DNA of 64,000 nucleotides from CAYOOP01 sp964405685 (lineage in GTDB: Bacteria > Pseudomonadota > Alphaproteobacteria > Rickettsiales > SXRF01), in contig CAYOOP010000005.1 of the NCBI GenBank assembly GCA_964405685.1, positions 62,001 to 126,000 of the forward strand, in the 5' to 3' direction. A program made the translations under genes and the position numbers. The notes beneath the pieces were generated by a model. That model was not told where the DNA came from. It did no database searches and worked only from the letters and a program-made list of their open reading frames with translations. How positions within the stretch are numbered: the stretch's first letter is position 1; each line of letters begins with the position of its first letter. Positions 25,552 through 32,961 of this stretch are shown here, in pieces.

Positions 25552-26599
25552 GGGTCAATTCCGATTTGTGAATAGTGCTGCCAGCGAGTAGTTCAGGTTT
25601 GGGAGTAGCAAGTTCCCCCCGCTTGCGGGGGGCCACCTTAAACTGATCCCCCCCGCTTGCGGGGGGGGCGGGGGGGAATGTTCCCCCACCCACTGCGCTA
25701 ACGCCTTTGGCGTAAGCTCCGTTGCCCTCCCCCGCTTGCGGGGGAGGTGAAGAAAGAGAAGGCGCGCAAGGTGCGGCCTGGGTGTCTTTTTGGTTCGTGT
25801 ATTTCGGCGGATGGATGAAGTGGCTGTAGAGATAAACCACGTTGGCGGAGATGAGCGAATAACCATAATCCAAAAATGCGATGCGGCTAAAATTTTTCAC
25901 GTTCTCGGATTTGGCGAGGTTGGTGAGGCCGACGGCGTTTAGGCCTTTGCTGACGGTTTCGGCCGTTGCGTTTTCCATCGCAATATTGCGGTCGCGGCCC
26001 ACCAGGTGAGCTGCGAGGAAATTGGCGGCGAGGCCAACGATGCGCCCGCCCCACAGCGACGCCGGAGTTTGGCGTGGCTCGGCCGCGATTGCCGCGATCG
26101 TTTCCTGTTGGTCTTTGAGTTCCTGTTCGCTCGGCGGATTGCCGTTCGCGGCGCGGCGTGCGTTTAACCAGTCGTTGATTTTGCCCACGACTTTGTCTTT
26201 GCGACATTCGATGTATTGGATCGGCGGGATGAAGAGATTGCCGACGGTGATGAGGGCCGCGAAAATGAGCCAGGTGTGCGATTCCTTTGCGGCAGCCGCA
26301 CCAGTTTTATTCGTGATTTTGCTCATCACGTTTTTGCCCATCCACTCGGCGGCTTTGTCGAAATAGGGTTTGCCGCCGCCTTCTTTAAACCACATGCCCG
26401 CCAACACCGACGCGCCGACTTGAATGCCATAGTTCCACACGCCGTAGAGCGACACATCGAAAATGCGTTCGGCGAGCAGGGGTTTATGGTGGCCATAGTC
26501 GTGCGCGTGCGACTCCGCCGCCTTTTCAGGCGCGCAAGTCGGCTCGCTGGTTTTCAGCGAGGTGGTGGATTCCAACTTCTCTTTATCTTTCAGTGACAA
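25529..26599 (-). CDS. Unknown membrane protein, paralogue 1 of a tandem trio, with an in-frame R4 insertion
   Basis: 356 residues, first gene of the trio. It has an acidic and His-rich N-terminus, hydrophobic segments around VWNYGIQVGASVLAGMWF, LIFAALITVGNLFIPP and AFLDYGYSLISANVVYLY, and YSHFIHP near residue 268. Residues about 284-329 are encoded by a type R4 palindromic element in the hydrophilic tail, reading GEGNGAYAKGVSAVGGG like the copy in thiD. Transcription probably starts from a Pho-like box with a TATATT hexamer at 26642-26687. Function unknown; the tandem duplication suggests a multi-subunit membrane structure or diversification. Confidence 0.75.
   Translation of the reverse strand: MSLKDKEKLESTTSLKTSEPTCAPEKAAESHAHDYGHHKPLLAERIFDVSLYGVWNYGIQVGASVLAGMWFKEGGGKPYFDKAAEWMGKNVMSKITNKTGAAAAKESHTWLIFAALITVGNLFIPPIQYIECRKDKVVGKINDWLNARRAANGNPPSEQELKDQQETIAAIAAEPRQTPASLWGGRIVGLAANFLAAHLVGRDRNIAMENATAETVSKGLNAVGLTNLAKSENVKNFSRIAFLDYGYSLISANVVYLYSHFIHPPKYTNQKDTQAAPCAPSLSSPPPQAGEGNGAYAKGVSAVGGGTFPPAPPASGGDQFKVAPRKRGELATPKPELLAGSTIHKSELTHDASLAV
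25612..25749 (-). repeat. Type R4 palindromic element inside the trio gene
   Basis: Contains two GC palindromes of the CCCCCCGCTTGCGGGGGG type and the conserved core, ending in the GGGGGAGG arm. Translated in frame in the same register as the copies in prmC and thiD. Confidence 0.9.
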
Positions 26600-26669
26600 A
26601 ACTGGCCTTTCGTTTGATAAAGTGGGTATTCCCCACCTTCAAATATAGCACAGCCAAGGCCCAGTTTTT

Positions 26670-26687
26670 GTGAAGCTTTTATTACAA
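26670..26687 (-). promoter_or_regulatory. Pho-box-like direct repeat upstream of the membrane trio
   Basis: On the minus strand, TTGTAAT-AAAA-GCTTCAC has units 11 bp apart. A TATATT hexamer lies downstream at 26642-26647. Back to back with the box at 26711 that serves the divergent gene. Confidence 0.45.
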
Positions 26688-26710
26688 ATGGGCGGAAATC
26701 AATGGGTTGG

Positions 26711-26728
26711 TGTCACAAATATTTCATG
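26711..26728 (+). promoter_or_regulatory. Pho-box-like direct repeat upstream of the 26773 gene
   Basis: TGTCAC (26711) and TTTCAT (26722) are 11 bp apart with an AT-rich spacer, on the plus strand. No convincing -10 hexamer was found. Confidence 0.45.
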
Positions 26729-26772
26729 ATTCAAAAATTGTTCGTTTTGAAGGGGTGTGGTAGCCTGAAGGG

Positions 26773-27273
26773 ATGAGTGAACCAACAGAAAAAACAGAAG
26801 TTGATTCTCCGATTGCGCAGAATGTGCGTCTGTGGATGAAGACGCTTGCCTACCCTCTTGGAATTGTCACTGGATATCAGTCAACAGCGAGTATCATCCG
26901 CAATCAGCTTTACAAGAACGTTGCGGTTACCGGTGAATTTGAAGCTGCTAAAAAAGCCATGAAAGTTGAACCTTTGCGTCAGGCTGTTAGTAATATCAAC
27001 CACCCTATGCATCATAATCTTCCAGAGTTGATGTCCAAACTCAATGAAGACTACCGTACTTTTGTAAGGCATCGGTTTAAAGAAATGGGGCTTCGAAACG
27101 TGGGTGATTATTGGCAGGGGTTGAATCGTAATCAGAAGATTGAAGCTGTGGTGTTTGGAATGACGGTGACTGGTATCGTGATTGGTTCCGTTATTACCAT
27201 GGCAGATCACAGGGGGATGCTGGAATCATTGACAGGCCAAACCAAAAACGGGCAGACCACCCCCAGCAAATAG
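26773..27273 (+). CDS. Small unknown protein with a C-terminal membrane segment
   Basis: 166 residues, unrecognised. A hydrophilic N-terminus is followed by a weakly hydrophobic stretch (LAYPLGIVTGYQ) and a strong membrane segment near residues 121-145 (AVVFGMTVTGIVIGSVITMA). The hydrophilic tail contains GQTKNGQTTPSK. It is divergent from the membrane-protein trio and carries its own copy of the same box, so it is probably co-regulated. Convergent with the NRDE protein. The Shine-Dalgarno is poor. Confidence 0.65.
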   Translation: MSEPTEKTEVDSPIAQNVRLWMKTLAYPLGIVTGYQSTASIIRNQLYKNVAVTGEFEAAKKAMKVEPLRQAVSNINHPMHHNLPELMSKLNEDYRTFVRHRFKEMGLRNVGDYWQGLNRNQKIEAVVFGMTVTGIVIGSVITMADHRGMLESLTGQTKNGQTTPSK

Positions 27274-27290
27274 TCTCACGTGCTGCTGCG

Positions 27291-28613
27291 CTATTTCTTT
27301 CTGCTTCCATTGTGGCTCTGTGTTTCGTCTATGATGCTCATCTCCGCACTCGGAGGGCCCATCGCGGTTGAGCGGGTTGCGCCTATTTGCTCTATCTTAT
27401 CAACTTCTGCAGCAAGCTCTCCTTCGTCGTTAACATAAGGCCTGAGTTCTAGGTTTGTAGGGCCGTTGCCTGGTTTACCTAGGCTATCAACACTTCTAAT
27501 TTTCTGGAATTGCATAGGGGCAGAGGTCTCAGGAGGAAAAACTTTAGGAGGTGTTGGCGAATAGTACATTCGTGCTATAGGGGTGGCATCTTCTCCTTCT
27601 CTGATGGTAAATAGGGATGTGCTGATAGTGCCCCATGTAATTTTCTTACCTTCATAGTTATAAATGCTGGAGGGAGGCTGGGCGATAGACTTGTTATAGG
27701 CTCCGCCTTTGCCCTCTGTTTTGTCTTGCATAAACTCGAGCCAGTCAACCAACGAATGGAGCTCTTTCTCACGCGTGCCATCTTTTCCATCTTTCTCAAC
27801 CAATGCTGTAAATTTAGTCAGAAGCTCTCTGGTGCGTAGTGAGTGCCGTTGGTCGTTTGTGCCCCAGCCGCAGATGATAATGGGTTCTTTGGAGGGAAGT
27901 TTCTCTATGGAAACCACGCGGTGATGCCCGACATTGTCACCAATGATGGTGGCTGCCCCATTCTTGCTTATAAATTCTTTTCCGAACTGGCTTAGCGGCA
28001 CTGTTTTTATTTGTCCGCCGATGACGGTGGTTTCTTCGTTTTTAGGAAAAATCTCTTTAGGAGCGGACTGTACCACGTAAGCTGCGTTTGCATCTGCAAT
28101 AATAAGATTAAAAGCAGGATACCGATAAGGGAAACCAGATGCGTCCCGCATGATACCACCGCGTTGTATTTCAGCGAGCTTGTGGTACAGAGTGTGGGCT
28201 GCTGTAGACGCTGATTGAAATGTAAGCGCATCCAGCACTAACCCACCGCGTGCGAGTTTATCTCTCACGTCCAGGTTTATTTCTAGGTTGTTGACTGCAG
28301 CTACCAGGCCGTGTTTGTTGATACCTGAAAACATGCCACCGATGCCTTCATCTTGCGGCCCCTGAATCTGCGCATCGATATATTTTCTTAATTGTCTAGC
28401 ATTGTCTGGAGCATTTGGATTGTCTTTAGGGACAACAAAGTTGAGGTGTAAGCGATTTCCGGGTTTATGCAGATAGTGCCAGTAGGTTTTGGGTTCTGAC
28501 CAATTGACTTGGGACGGCAGCCGCGTTTTTCTGTCCATGGACTCATCACGCGTAGATGCCATGGTAAATGGCTGCTTAGAGTCTGGGTCATGGTAAAGTA
28601 GAAACGTACACAT
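27291..28613 (-). CDS. NRDE/TANGO2-like protein
   Basis: 440-residue protein whose start MCTFLLYHDPDSKQPFTMAS with TRDES at about residues 21-25 matches the NRDE (TANGO2) family, where Cys2 is exposed and a DE pair follows (here T-R-D-E instead of N-R-D-E). Segments GINKHGLVAAVNNLE and NLIIADANAAYVV are consistent with an Ntn-hydrolase-like fold. Bacterial members have no established reaction; eukaryotic TANGO2 is linked to heme or lipid handling. It is longer than typical members (about 250-300). A possible promoter TTGATT-N17-TATTGA lies upstream. Confidence 0.7.
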   Translation of the reverse strand: MCTFLLYHDPDSKQPFTMASTRDESMDRKTRLPSQVNWSEPKTYWHYLHKPGNRLHLNFVVPKDNPNAPDNARQLRKYIDAQIQGPQDEGIGGMFSGINKHGLVAAVNNLEINLDVRDKLARGGLVLDALTFQSASTAAHTLYHKLAEIQRGGIMRDASGFPYRYPAFNLIIADANAAYVVQSAPKEIFPKNEETTVIGGQIKTVPLSQFGKEFISKNGAATIIGDNVGHHRVVSIEKLPSKEPIIICGWGTNDQRHSLRTRELLTKFTALVEKDGKDGTREKELHSLVDWLEFMQDKTEGKGGAYNKSIAQPPSSIYNYEGKKITWGTISTSLFTIREGEDATPIARMYYSPTPPKVFPPETSAPMQFQKIRSVDSLGKPGNGPTNLELRPYVNDEGELAAEVDKIEQIGATRSTAMGPPSAEMSIIDETQSHNGSRKK

Positions 28614-28675
28614 GCTATATGGGCTTTTGAATTTAAAGCCGCCATCAATAAATCAAATTTAACTAACAATCAACC

Positions 28676-28712
28676 TGAAAAAAGCCGTGGAAGTTGCCCT
28701 CCACGGCTTTTG
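28676..28712 (-). terminator. Rho-independent terminator of groESL
   Basis: On the minus strand, AAAGCCGTGG...CCACGGCTTT forms a 10-bp stem (28681-28710) followed by a run of six Ts. It lies about 120 bp after the groEL stop, beyond an R1 repeat. Confidence 0.85.
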
Positions 28713-28719
28713 ATTCAGT

Positions 28720-28826
28720 GTCATACCGACGAAAGTCGGTATCCAGTGCTTCGCGGTTAGCGAAGCAAGAAGTCCCTTTTGCGGCGAAGAATCGCCTTAC
28801 TGGATCCCGGCTTTCGCCGGGATGAC
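28720..28826. repeat. REP-like composite palindrome, type R1
   Basis: 107-bp element from GTCATACCGACGAAAGTCGG to CCGGGATGACG, between the groEL stop and its terminator. It would be transcribed in the groESL message. Confidence 0.8.
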
Positions 28827-28833
28827 GTGGGCC

Positions 28834-30495
28834 CTAAAAATCCATACCGCCCATGCCACCCATTCCGCCCATACCGCCGCCGCCGGCACCGCCAGCAGCA
28901 GAGTTTTTGTCTTCGGGTTGGTCGGCCACCACGCACTCGGTGGTAATCAGCAGGCCAGCAACCGAAGCGGCGTCTTGCAACGCGCAACGCACGACTTTCG
29001 TGGGGTCAATAATGCCGGCTTTGATCATGTCCACATAATCAAGCTTTTGCGCATCGAAACCGTAGTTGCTGTCGGTGCTCTCGAGGAGTTTACCGGCCAC
29101 GACTGCGCCGTCGATACCTGCGTTTTCCACGATCTGGCGGATCGGGGCTTGCAGCGCGCGGCGGACGATTGCGATCCCGGCTTTTTGGTCTTCGTTGTCG
29201 CCTTTCAGTTTATCCAAGGCTTTTGAAGCGTAAAGCAGAGTGACGCCGCCGCCGGGGACGATACCCTCTTCAACCGCAGCGCGGGTTGCGTGCAATGCAT
29301 CATCCACACGGTCTTTGCGTTCTTTTACTTCAATTTCCGACGAGCCGCCGACTTTGAGAACCGCAACGCCGCCGGCGAGTTTCGCTAAGCGCTCTTGCAG
29401 TTTTTCGCGGTCGTAATCGGAGCTGGTTTCTTCGATCTGCGCGCGGATTTGATTGCAGCGCGCTTCGATAGAAGATTTATCACCGCCGCCGGCAACGATC
29501 GTTGTGTCATCTTTCGTGATGGTCACTTTTTTCGCTTTACCGAGGGATTTGGTGGTGACGGTTTCAAGCTTGATGCCGAGGTCTTCGCTGATCAGCTCGC
29601 CGCCGGTTAGGATGGCGATATCTTCCATCATCGCTTTGCGGCGATCACCAAAGCCGGGGGCTTTAACAGCGGCCACTTTCAGGCCACCACGGAGTTTGTT
29701 GACCACCAAGGTTGCGAGCGCTTCGCCTTCCACGTCTTCTGCGATGATGAGCAGTGGACGTTGCGTTTGCACCACGGCTTCCAAGAGTGGGAGCATCGGT
29801 TGTAGTGCCGTGAGTTTTTTCTCAAACAGCAGGATGAATGGGTTTTCGAGTTCAACACTCATTTTTTCAGCGTTGGTGATGAAATACGGCGAGAGATAGC
29901 CGCGGTCGAACATCATGCCTTCAACCACATCAAGTTCAAACTCGAGGCCTTTGGCTTCTTCCACGGTGATGACGCCTTCTTTGCCGACTTTTTGCATCGC
30001 TTCGGCGATTTTGCTGCCGATTTCTTCGTCGCCGTTAGACGAAATGGTCGCCACTTGCGCCCACTCCGCTTTGGAGCCGACGGGTTTGCTTTTCTTTTGG
30101 ATTTCTTTCACCACGGCTTCAACGGCCATGTCGATGCCGCGTTTTAAGTCCATGGGGTTAAGGCCTGCGGCGACGGCTTTGCTACCTTCGCGGACGATCG
30201 ATTGAGCAAGCACGGTTGCAGTAGTGGTGCCGTCACCTGCGAGGTCAGCGGTTTTGCTGGCAACTTCGCGGATCATCTGCGCGCCCATGTTTTGGAATTT
30301 GTTGGGCAGGGTGATTTCTTTGGCAACGGTGACGCCGTCTTTGGTGATGCGCGGCGCGCCGAAGGATTTTTCAATCACGACGTTGCGGCCTTTGGGGCCG
30401 AGGGTGACTTTAACAGCATTCGCAAGTGCATCCACACCGGCGAGGATTTGCGCACGGGCATCCGACCCGTATTTTAGTTCTTTGGCTTGTGCCAT
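28834..30495 (-). CDS. groEL: Chaperonin GroEL (60 kDa)
   Basis: ATP-dependent folding chamber subunit. It begins AKELKYGSDARAQILAGVDAL; DGTTTATVLAQSI is the ATP-binding loop, and the Gly-Met repeat tail ends GGMGGMGGMDF. 553 residues. It follows groES after a 102-bp gap that holds a heptamer-array hairpin, and is terminated by the stem-loop at 28676-28712. Confidence 0.98.
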   Translation of the reverse strand: MAQAKELKYGSDARAQILAGVDALANAVKVTLGPKGRNVVIEKSFGAPRITKDGVTVAKEITLPNKFQNMGAQMIREVASKTADLAGDGTTTATVLAQSIVREGSKAVAAGLNPMDLKRGIDMAVEAVVKEIQKKSKPVGSKAEWAQVATISSNGDEEIGSKIAEAMQKVGKEGVITVEEAKGLEFELDVVEGMMFDRGYLSPYFITNAEKMSVELENPFILLFEKKLTALQPMLPLLEAVVQTQRPLLIIAEDVEGEALATLVVNKLRGGLKVAAVKAPGFGDRRKAMMEDIAILTGGELISEDLGIKLETVTTKSLGKAKKVTITKDDTTIVAGGGDKSSIEARCNQIRAQIEETSSDYDREKLQERLAKLAGGVAVLKVGGSSEIEVKERKDRVDDALHATRAAVEEGIVPGGGVTLLYASKALDKLKGDNEDQKAGIAIVRRALQAPIRQIVENAGIDGAVVAGKLLESTDSNYGFDAQKLDYVDMIKAGIIDPTKVVRCALQDAASVAGLLITTECVVADQPEDKNSAAGGAGGGGMGGMGGMGGMDF

Positions 30496-30508
30496 GATTT
30501 AGTCTCCA

Positions 30509-30590
30509 GTGGTTAGTTGTTAGTGGTTAGTGGTTAGTGGTAAGCGGGTGCTGTGATTAACTAACCACTAAGCACTAACCACTCACCACT
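30509..30590. repeat. Inverted heptamer arrays (type R5) between groES and groEL
   Basis: Five tandem 7-mers of the GTGGTTA type (30509-30543) are followed by about five reverse-complement units (TAACCAC type, 30558-30590). Together they can form a long stem in the groESL transcript just before the groEL start. Confidence 0.8.
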
Positions 30591-30597
30591 CGCGGCC

Positions 30598-30912
30598 TTA
30601 GGCCGCGCGTTTCTTCCCGGCTTTTTCTTCCAGCACGCCGATGACGTCTGATTCTTTCAGAATCAGGTATTCGGTGCCGTCGATTTTGATGTCATTGCCG
30701 CCCCATTTGGTGAAGAGCACAATGTCGCCGACTTTGACGTCCACAGCCACGTATTTGCCGTTTTCGTCTTTGGTGCCCGGGCCTACGGCCAGCACTTTGG
30801 CTTGTTGGGGTTTTTCTTTCGCGGTATCGGGAATGATAATCCCGCCAGCGGTTTTTGCTTCCTGCTCGATACGCTCAACTACGAGTCGATCGCCAAGGGG
30901 TCTGATATTCAT
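30598..30912 (-). CDS. groES: Co-chaperonin GroES (10 kDa)
   Basis: Lid of the GroEL chamber. It begins NIRPLGDRLVVERIEQEAKT, has the mobile-loop region GGIIIPDTAKEKPQ, and ends VLEEKAGKKRAA. 104 residues. GGAGGT precedes the ATG. First gene of groESL behind an RpoH-like promoter and a structured leader of about 100 nt. Confidence 0.98.
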   Translation of the reverse strand: MNIRPLGDRLVVERIEQEAKTAGGIIIPDTAKEKPQQAKVLAVGPGTKDENGKYVAVDVKVGDIVLFTKWGGNDIKIDGTEYLILKESDVIGVLEEKAGKKRAA

Positions 30913-30943
30913 AAACTACCTCCAAAAGTGATACTTAAAAGAT

Positions 30944-31006
30944 CGGGGCATTGCATGTAGTGCTGTTCTTGCAGGTTTGCAAGGGGTTTTATGGCGCAAT
31001 GCCCCG
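30944..31006 (-). promoter_or_regulatory. Structured groESL leader (nested inverted repeats)
   Basis: A perfect 11-bp inverted repeat (CGGGGCATTGC at 30944-30954, GCAATGCCCCG at 30996-31006) encloses a 6-bp stem, CTTGCA-GGTT-TGCAAG (30968-30983). It lies between the predicted transcription start and the groES ribosome-binding site. No CIRCE sequence is present. It could be an RNA structure or an operator. Confidence 0.55.
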
Positions 31007-31019
31007 TTTCGGAGGAGGG

Positions 31020-31047
31020 ATATAGGGTGGGTTAGCAGGGTGTCAAG
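31020..31047 (-). promoter_or_regulatory. RpoH-type heat-shock promoter of groESL
   Basis: On the minus strand, CTTGAC (31042-31047), a 16-bp spacer and CTATAT (31020-31025) match the alphaproteobacterial sigma-32 consensus. Predicted start near 31012, leaving a leader of about 100 nt. Confidence 0.7.
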
Positions 31048-31058
31048 GGGGAGGCTAT

Positions 31059-31679
31059 CTATCTAGGAAGTGTAGGTTCGAGCAGTCCTTCCTTGTTAGG
31101 CACCAATTGTAGGGTAGTGGTTTCACCGTTGACTGGTAGCTCCGTCCGAGGGCCTACGCTATCATCAATGGTAGTAACCATATACTGTGCAATTGCAGTT
31201 GGGTTTTTTACGCCGGCTTTCTCAGCTGTTTCAATTAATTTGTTTATTTTTTCAGCCAATGCGGTGTCTGTACCCGTTCCTTGGAGGCGTTTGAGATATT
31301 CGAAACCAGCACTATTCATAGGCTCCTCAAGCGCTTTTGCTTGATCTGAGTTAACCAGATAGGTCAGGTCCGTGGCGTTGAACTTGGAACTCATTTTGAG
31401 TTTGTTTCCCACTTGCGTCAGGTCGGATTGTTTTTGTCTCAGGTCTTTAACGGAGAGAGCATCACCCATGGTAACCCCATGTTCCTGGAGCGACGCAAGA
31501 TAGGTAACTGCGTGAAGCTTTTGTTCGTCTGGATTTATATACACTAGTTCAGATTGCGATTCTGGAATTTCGCTGTGTGTGATCAATGTTGGGTCTACGC
31601 CAATGAAGGCGCCTGAGCTCGGATCGAAGATTCCTACGGAAGGGATAGGCTGATAGTGTGGGATTTTGCGTGTGGTCAT
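31059..31679 (-). CDS. Unknown protein with a CtrA-type site at its promoter
   Basis: 206-residue soluble protein, unrecognised. The N-terminus contains GIFDPSSGAFIGVDP, suggestive of beta structure, followed by helical segments (KLIETAEKAGVKNPTAIAQ). No signal peptide, membrane segment or Cys cluster. GGAG lies ten bases before the ATG. Upstream are a sigma-70-like promoter and a perfect TTAA-N7-TTAA, so cell-cycle control by CtrA is possible. It is a single gene between groES and rmuC. Confidence 0.65.
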   Translation of the reverse strand: MTTRKIPHYQPIPSVGIFDPSSGAFIGVDPTLITHSEIPESQSELVYINPDEQKLHAVTYLASLQEHGVTMGDALSVKDLRQKQSDLTQVGNKLKMSSKFNATDLTYLVNSDQAKALEEPMNSAGFEYLKRLQGTGTDTALAEKINKLIETAEKAGVKNPTAIAQYMVTTIDDSVGPRTELPVNGETTTLQLVPNKEGLLEPTLPR

Positions 31680-31709
31680 GACATATGCTCCTTGTTATTT
31701 GAGAACCCC

Positions 31710-31737
31710 ATCTTAAGGATTTGTTAATATTTGTCAA
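31710..31737 (-). promoter_or_regulatory. Promoter with CtrA-type box
   Basis: On the minus strand, TTGACA (31732-31737), 16 bp, then TAAGAT (31710-31715). Overlapping it is TTAA-CAAATCC-TTAA (31713-31727), a perfect match to the CtrA consensus TTAA-N7-TTAA. Confidence 0.55.
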
Positions 31738-32925
31738 CTAGTTTTTGACGATGTTGAGGATAGGTGTATCTTCTTCAGCCACATCCTGCTGGTCTGACTG
31801 GATAACCTCAAACTTTCCAAGCTTTGCGGGGAGTTGCTTGCCGCGGGCGGGGTTGACGCCGAGTTGGGTTAGTTTTTGGGATCTAGAGAGGACAAATTGG
31901 TTGGCGCTGCCGGCGAAACCATTGAAGGCATCCACACTAGTTTTAAGGCTCCGGCCCAGTTTTTCGACGTGGGCGAAGGCGCTGCTGATGCCGTCTAACA
32001 GCGCGCTTGCGGCTTCCACAATTTTTTCGCTGTTGGCGAGTTGTTTTTCATTTTCAATCTGTAAGCGAGCAATGGAAAGCAGGCCGTGGAGCGTTGCGGG
32101 CGAAGCCAGGATGATGTCCGCTTTCATGAGTTTATTGGTGAATTCGGCGTCCACCTGTTTCAAGCGTTCGGCGAGGGATTCGGTCGGAACGTACATGACG
32201 CTCCAGACTTCGACGGGTTCCGTGCCACGGGTTTTTTTGAATTCGGACGTGATGGCCGCACGATAGTCCTTGTTTTCAAGGTCGCGCAAATGCTGGTTCA
32301 TCGTAGCCTTCAGGCCCTCATCCGCTGTGCTATCCAGCAAGAAGGAGGAGGCTTTGCAATCAATCACCATGATGCGGTTGTTGGGCAGATAAACCAGCGC
32401 ATCGGGGCGCAAGCGGCTACCTGCGCTGATAACGGAAAACTGCGTTTCAAAATCCCGCCCGCGTTCTAGGCCGAAGCTTTTCAGCAGGTTTTCAAGGCCA
32501 ATCTCGGCGATTTTGCCGGAGCCGGTTGGGGTTTTGAGTGCCGAAACCACATCTGAGAGCGTGTTTGCATGGGTCTGGTGGTTGGCAGACAGATGCGCAA
32601 CCAGGCCGCTCACTTTGGTTAAATGTTCGGCCAAGGGAGTGGTGATGTCTTTCGTGAGTTTTTGGAATTGCTCGGCGGAGGCGGTATTCTCACGCTTGTG
32701 GTCATCAATCAATTTGGAAGAAAGCAGCGCGCCGGTTTCGGCCAAAGCAATTTTAGTGGCGGCCACTGCGGCTTCGGTCAGGCTTTCCATGCTTTCCAAT
32801 TCGCGAATGCGGGCTTTGCTATCAGCCAGTTGCAGCCGCACATGGAGCCATTTGTTGAATAAAACTGCACACGCTATTGCCAATGCGCCGGCTAGCGCAA
32901 ACATCACCCAGCCTAAAATATTCAT
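31738..32925 (-). CDS. rmuC: DNA recombination protein RmuC
   Basis: Predicted membrane-anchored, nuclease-fold protein that limits recombination between inverted repeats in E. coli. An N-terminal membrane helix (about residues 5-24) is followed by a coiled coil. The RmuC domain contains VEIGLENLLKSFGLERGRDFE-like residues (K-I-A-E-I-G-L-E-N-L-L), RPDALVYLPNNRIMVIDCKAS (the PD-(D/E)xK-like core) and SVMYVPTESL. GGGAGGGTG precedes the ATG. 395 residues is within the family range. Notable in a genome so rich in palindromes. Confidence 0.9.
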   Translation of the reverse strand: MNILGWVMFALAGALAIACAVLFNKWLHVRLQLADSKARIRELESMESLTEAAVAATKIALAETGALLSSKLIDDHKRENTASAEQFQKLTKDITTPLAEHLTKVSGLVAHLSANHQTHANTLSDVVSALKTPTGSGKIAEIGLENLLKSFGLERGRDFETQFSVISAGSRLRPDALVYLPNNRIMVIDCKASSFLLDSTADEGLKATMNQHLRDLENKDYRAAITSEFKKTRGTEPVEVWSVMYVPTESLAERLKQVDAEFTNKLMKADIILASPATLHGLLSIARLQIENEKQLANSEKIVEAASALLDGISSAFAHVEKLGRSLKTSVDAFNGFAGSANQFVLSRSQKLTQLGVNPARGKQLPAKLGKFEVIQSDQQDVAEEDTPILNIVKN

Positions 32926-32961
32926 GACACCCTCCCGTGAAAACGCTATGCAGTATAGCCT

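Noticed and set aside
30509..30590. Regularly spaced repeats as a CRISPR array
   Set aside because: Units are 7 bp with no unique spacers; it is a microsatellite-like inverted array.
31020..31060. CIRCE element upstream of groES
   Set aside because: No TTAGCACTC-N9-GAGTGCTAA or close variant is present.
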